Assembly (NCBI GenBank): GCA_030431945.1
Contig: JAUIIF010000246.1
Coordinates: forward strand, 1 to 6,791
Reading direction: 5' to 3'
Length of the DNA: 6,791 bases
Source: Bacteroidia bacterium
Lineage (GTDB): Bacteria > Bacteroidota > Bacteroidia > Chitinophagales > Saprospiraceae
The position numbers were made by a program, and so were the translations under genes. Positions 6,506 to 6,791 of the stretch are shown here, in pieces. The first letter of the stretch is position 1. The number at the start of each line of letters is the position of its first letter. Under the pieces are notes generated by a model. The model ran no database searches. It was not told the DNA's origin and saw only the letters and a list, made by a program, of their open reading frames with translations.

Positions 6506-6791
6506 TTATTCCCTCCCCGACCAGCTGATCGTATTGCCGTACAGGATCGCATTCATGAACAACCGGTTGGAGCCGTACCAGAAGGCCCGGAAGTTCGGGT
6601 TGTCGGCAAAGCTGATGGTTACCCCGCCTCGCGAGCCGCTAACCACTACTGCGGCGGAATTAGCCAGCTGATCCTCAAAGCCGCGCGGGCAGTAGCCACT
6701 CAGCAGGGCATTGCTCCGGTACATGAGTGGTGAAGCGTAAGGGTTGTCGGTGGGTTCAAACATCAGCGTTCCCCGCTTAAACAGAGGGATT
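6506..6791 (-). CDS. C-terminal end of a probable M14-type zinc carboxypeptidase (5' end outside window)
   Basis: The frame is open through the right edge; 94 residues and a TAA stop are visible. The in-frame ATG at 6763 is internal, because the upstream codons (IPLFKRGTL) continue the same protein sense. From memory the tail, with GGVTISFADNPNFRAFWYG followed by SNRLFMNAI, is close to the C-terminus of large Bacteroidota zinc carboxypeptidases, in which an M14 peptidase domain is followed by a glutamine-amidotransferase-like domain. The catalytic zinc ligands would lie outside the window, so activity cannot be judged. These proteins are usually exported, which also cannot be checked here. 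It converges on the pentapeptide gene. Confidence 0.65.
   Translation of the reverse strand, partial: IPLFKRGTLMFEPTDNPYASPLMYRSNALLSGYCPRGFEDQLANSAAVVVSGSRGGVTISFADNPNFRAFWYGSNRLFMNAILYGNTISWSGRE

Noticed and set aside
6452..6733. Plus-strand open frame of 93 codons near the right edge
   Set aside because: It is antisense to the carboxypeptidase C-terminus, which has recognisable sequence, and begins in the terminator gap.

Overview
The window looks like a chromosomal stretch from a Bacteroidota bacterium, probably of the Saprospiria/Lewinella type. Three things point there. Two genes have the Bacteroidota -7 promoter word (TAnnTTTG) about 23 bases before their start codons, no start has a clear Shine-Dalgarno, and the protein families read like those of this phylum. 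The phylum call is fairly firm; the finer placement is an impression from protein resemblance, not a computed result.

Layout, left to right. The left edge holds the first 160 codons of a minus-strand gene with an AntA/AntB antirepressor-like domain. It has its own promoter and a perfect palindrome just upstream, in an AT-rich gap. Next on the minus strand is a 235-residue protein resembling the N-terminal domain of Bacteroidota McrB-like restriction proteins, but without the AAA+ motor. Then come ornithine aminotransferase (rocD), which carries an unusual four-cysteine insertion, and a secreted Tiki-fold (EreA/ChaN-like) protein. After a divergent, structured gap, the only plus-strand gene encodes a 564-residue protein: a putative Cys/His metal site, pentapeptide-type repeats and a large C-terminal half I do not recognise. 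A perfect 15-bp hairpin ends that gene, and the last feature is the convergent 3' end of a probable M14-type zinc carboxypeptidase.

The genes do not form one obvious pathway. rocD is a housekeeping arginine/ornithine catabolism gene with its own promoter. The antirepressor-like, McrB-N-like and pentapeptide genes have an accessory flavour, and the pentapeptide gene looks less GC-rich by eye than its neighbours. A 20-bp GC-rich word occurs in two intergenic gaps in opposite orientation, suggesting a dispersed intergenic repeat. The best candidates for undescribed biology are the pentapeptide protein and the aminotransferase Cys cluster. I see no CRISPR array, tRNA, rRNA or transposase.
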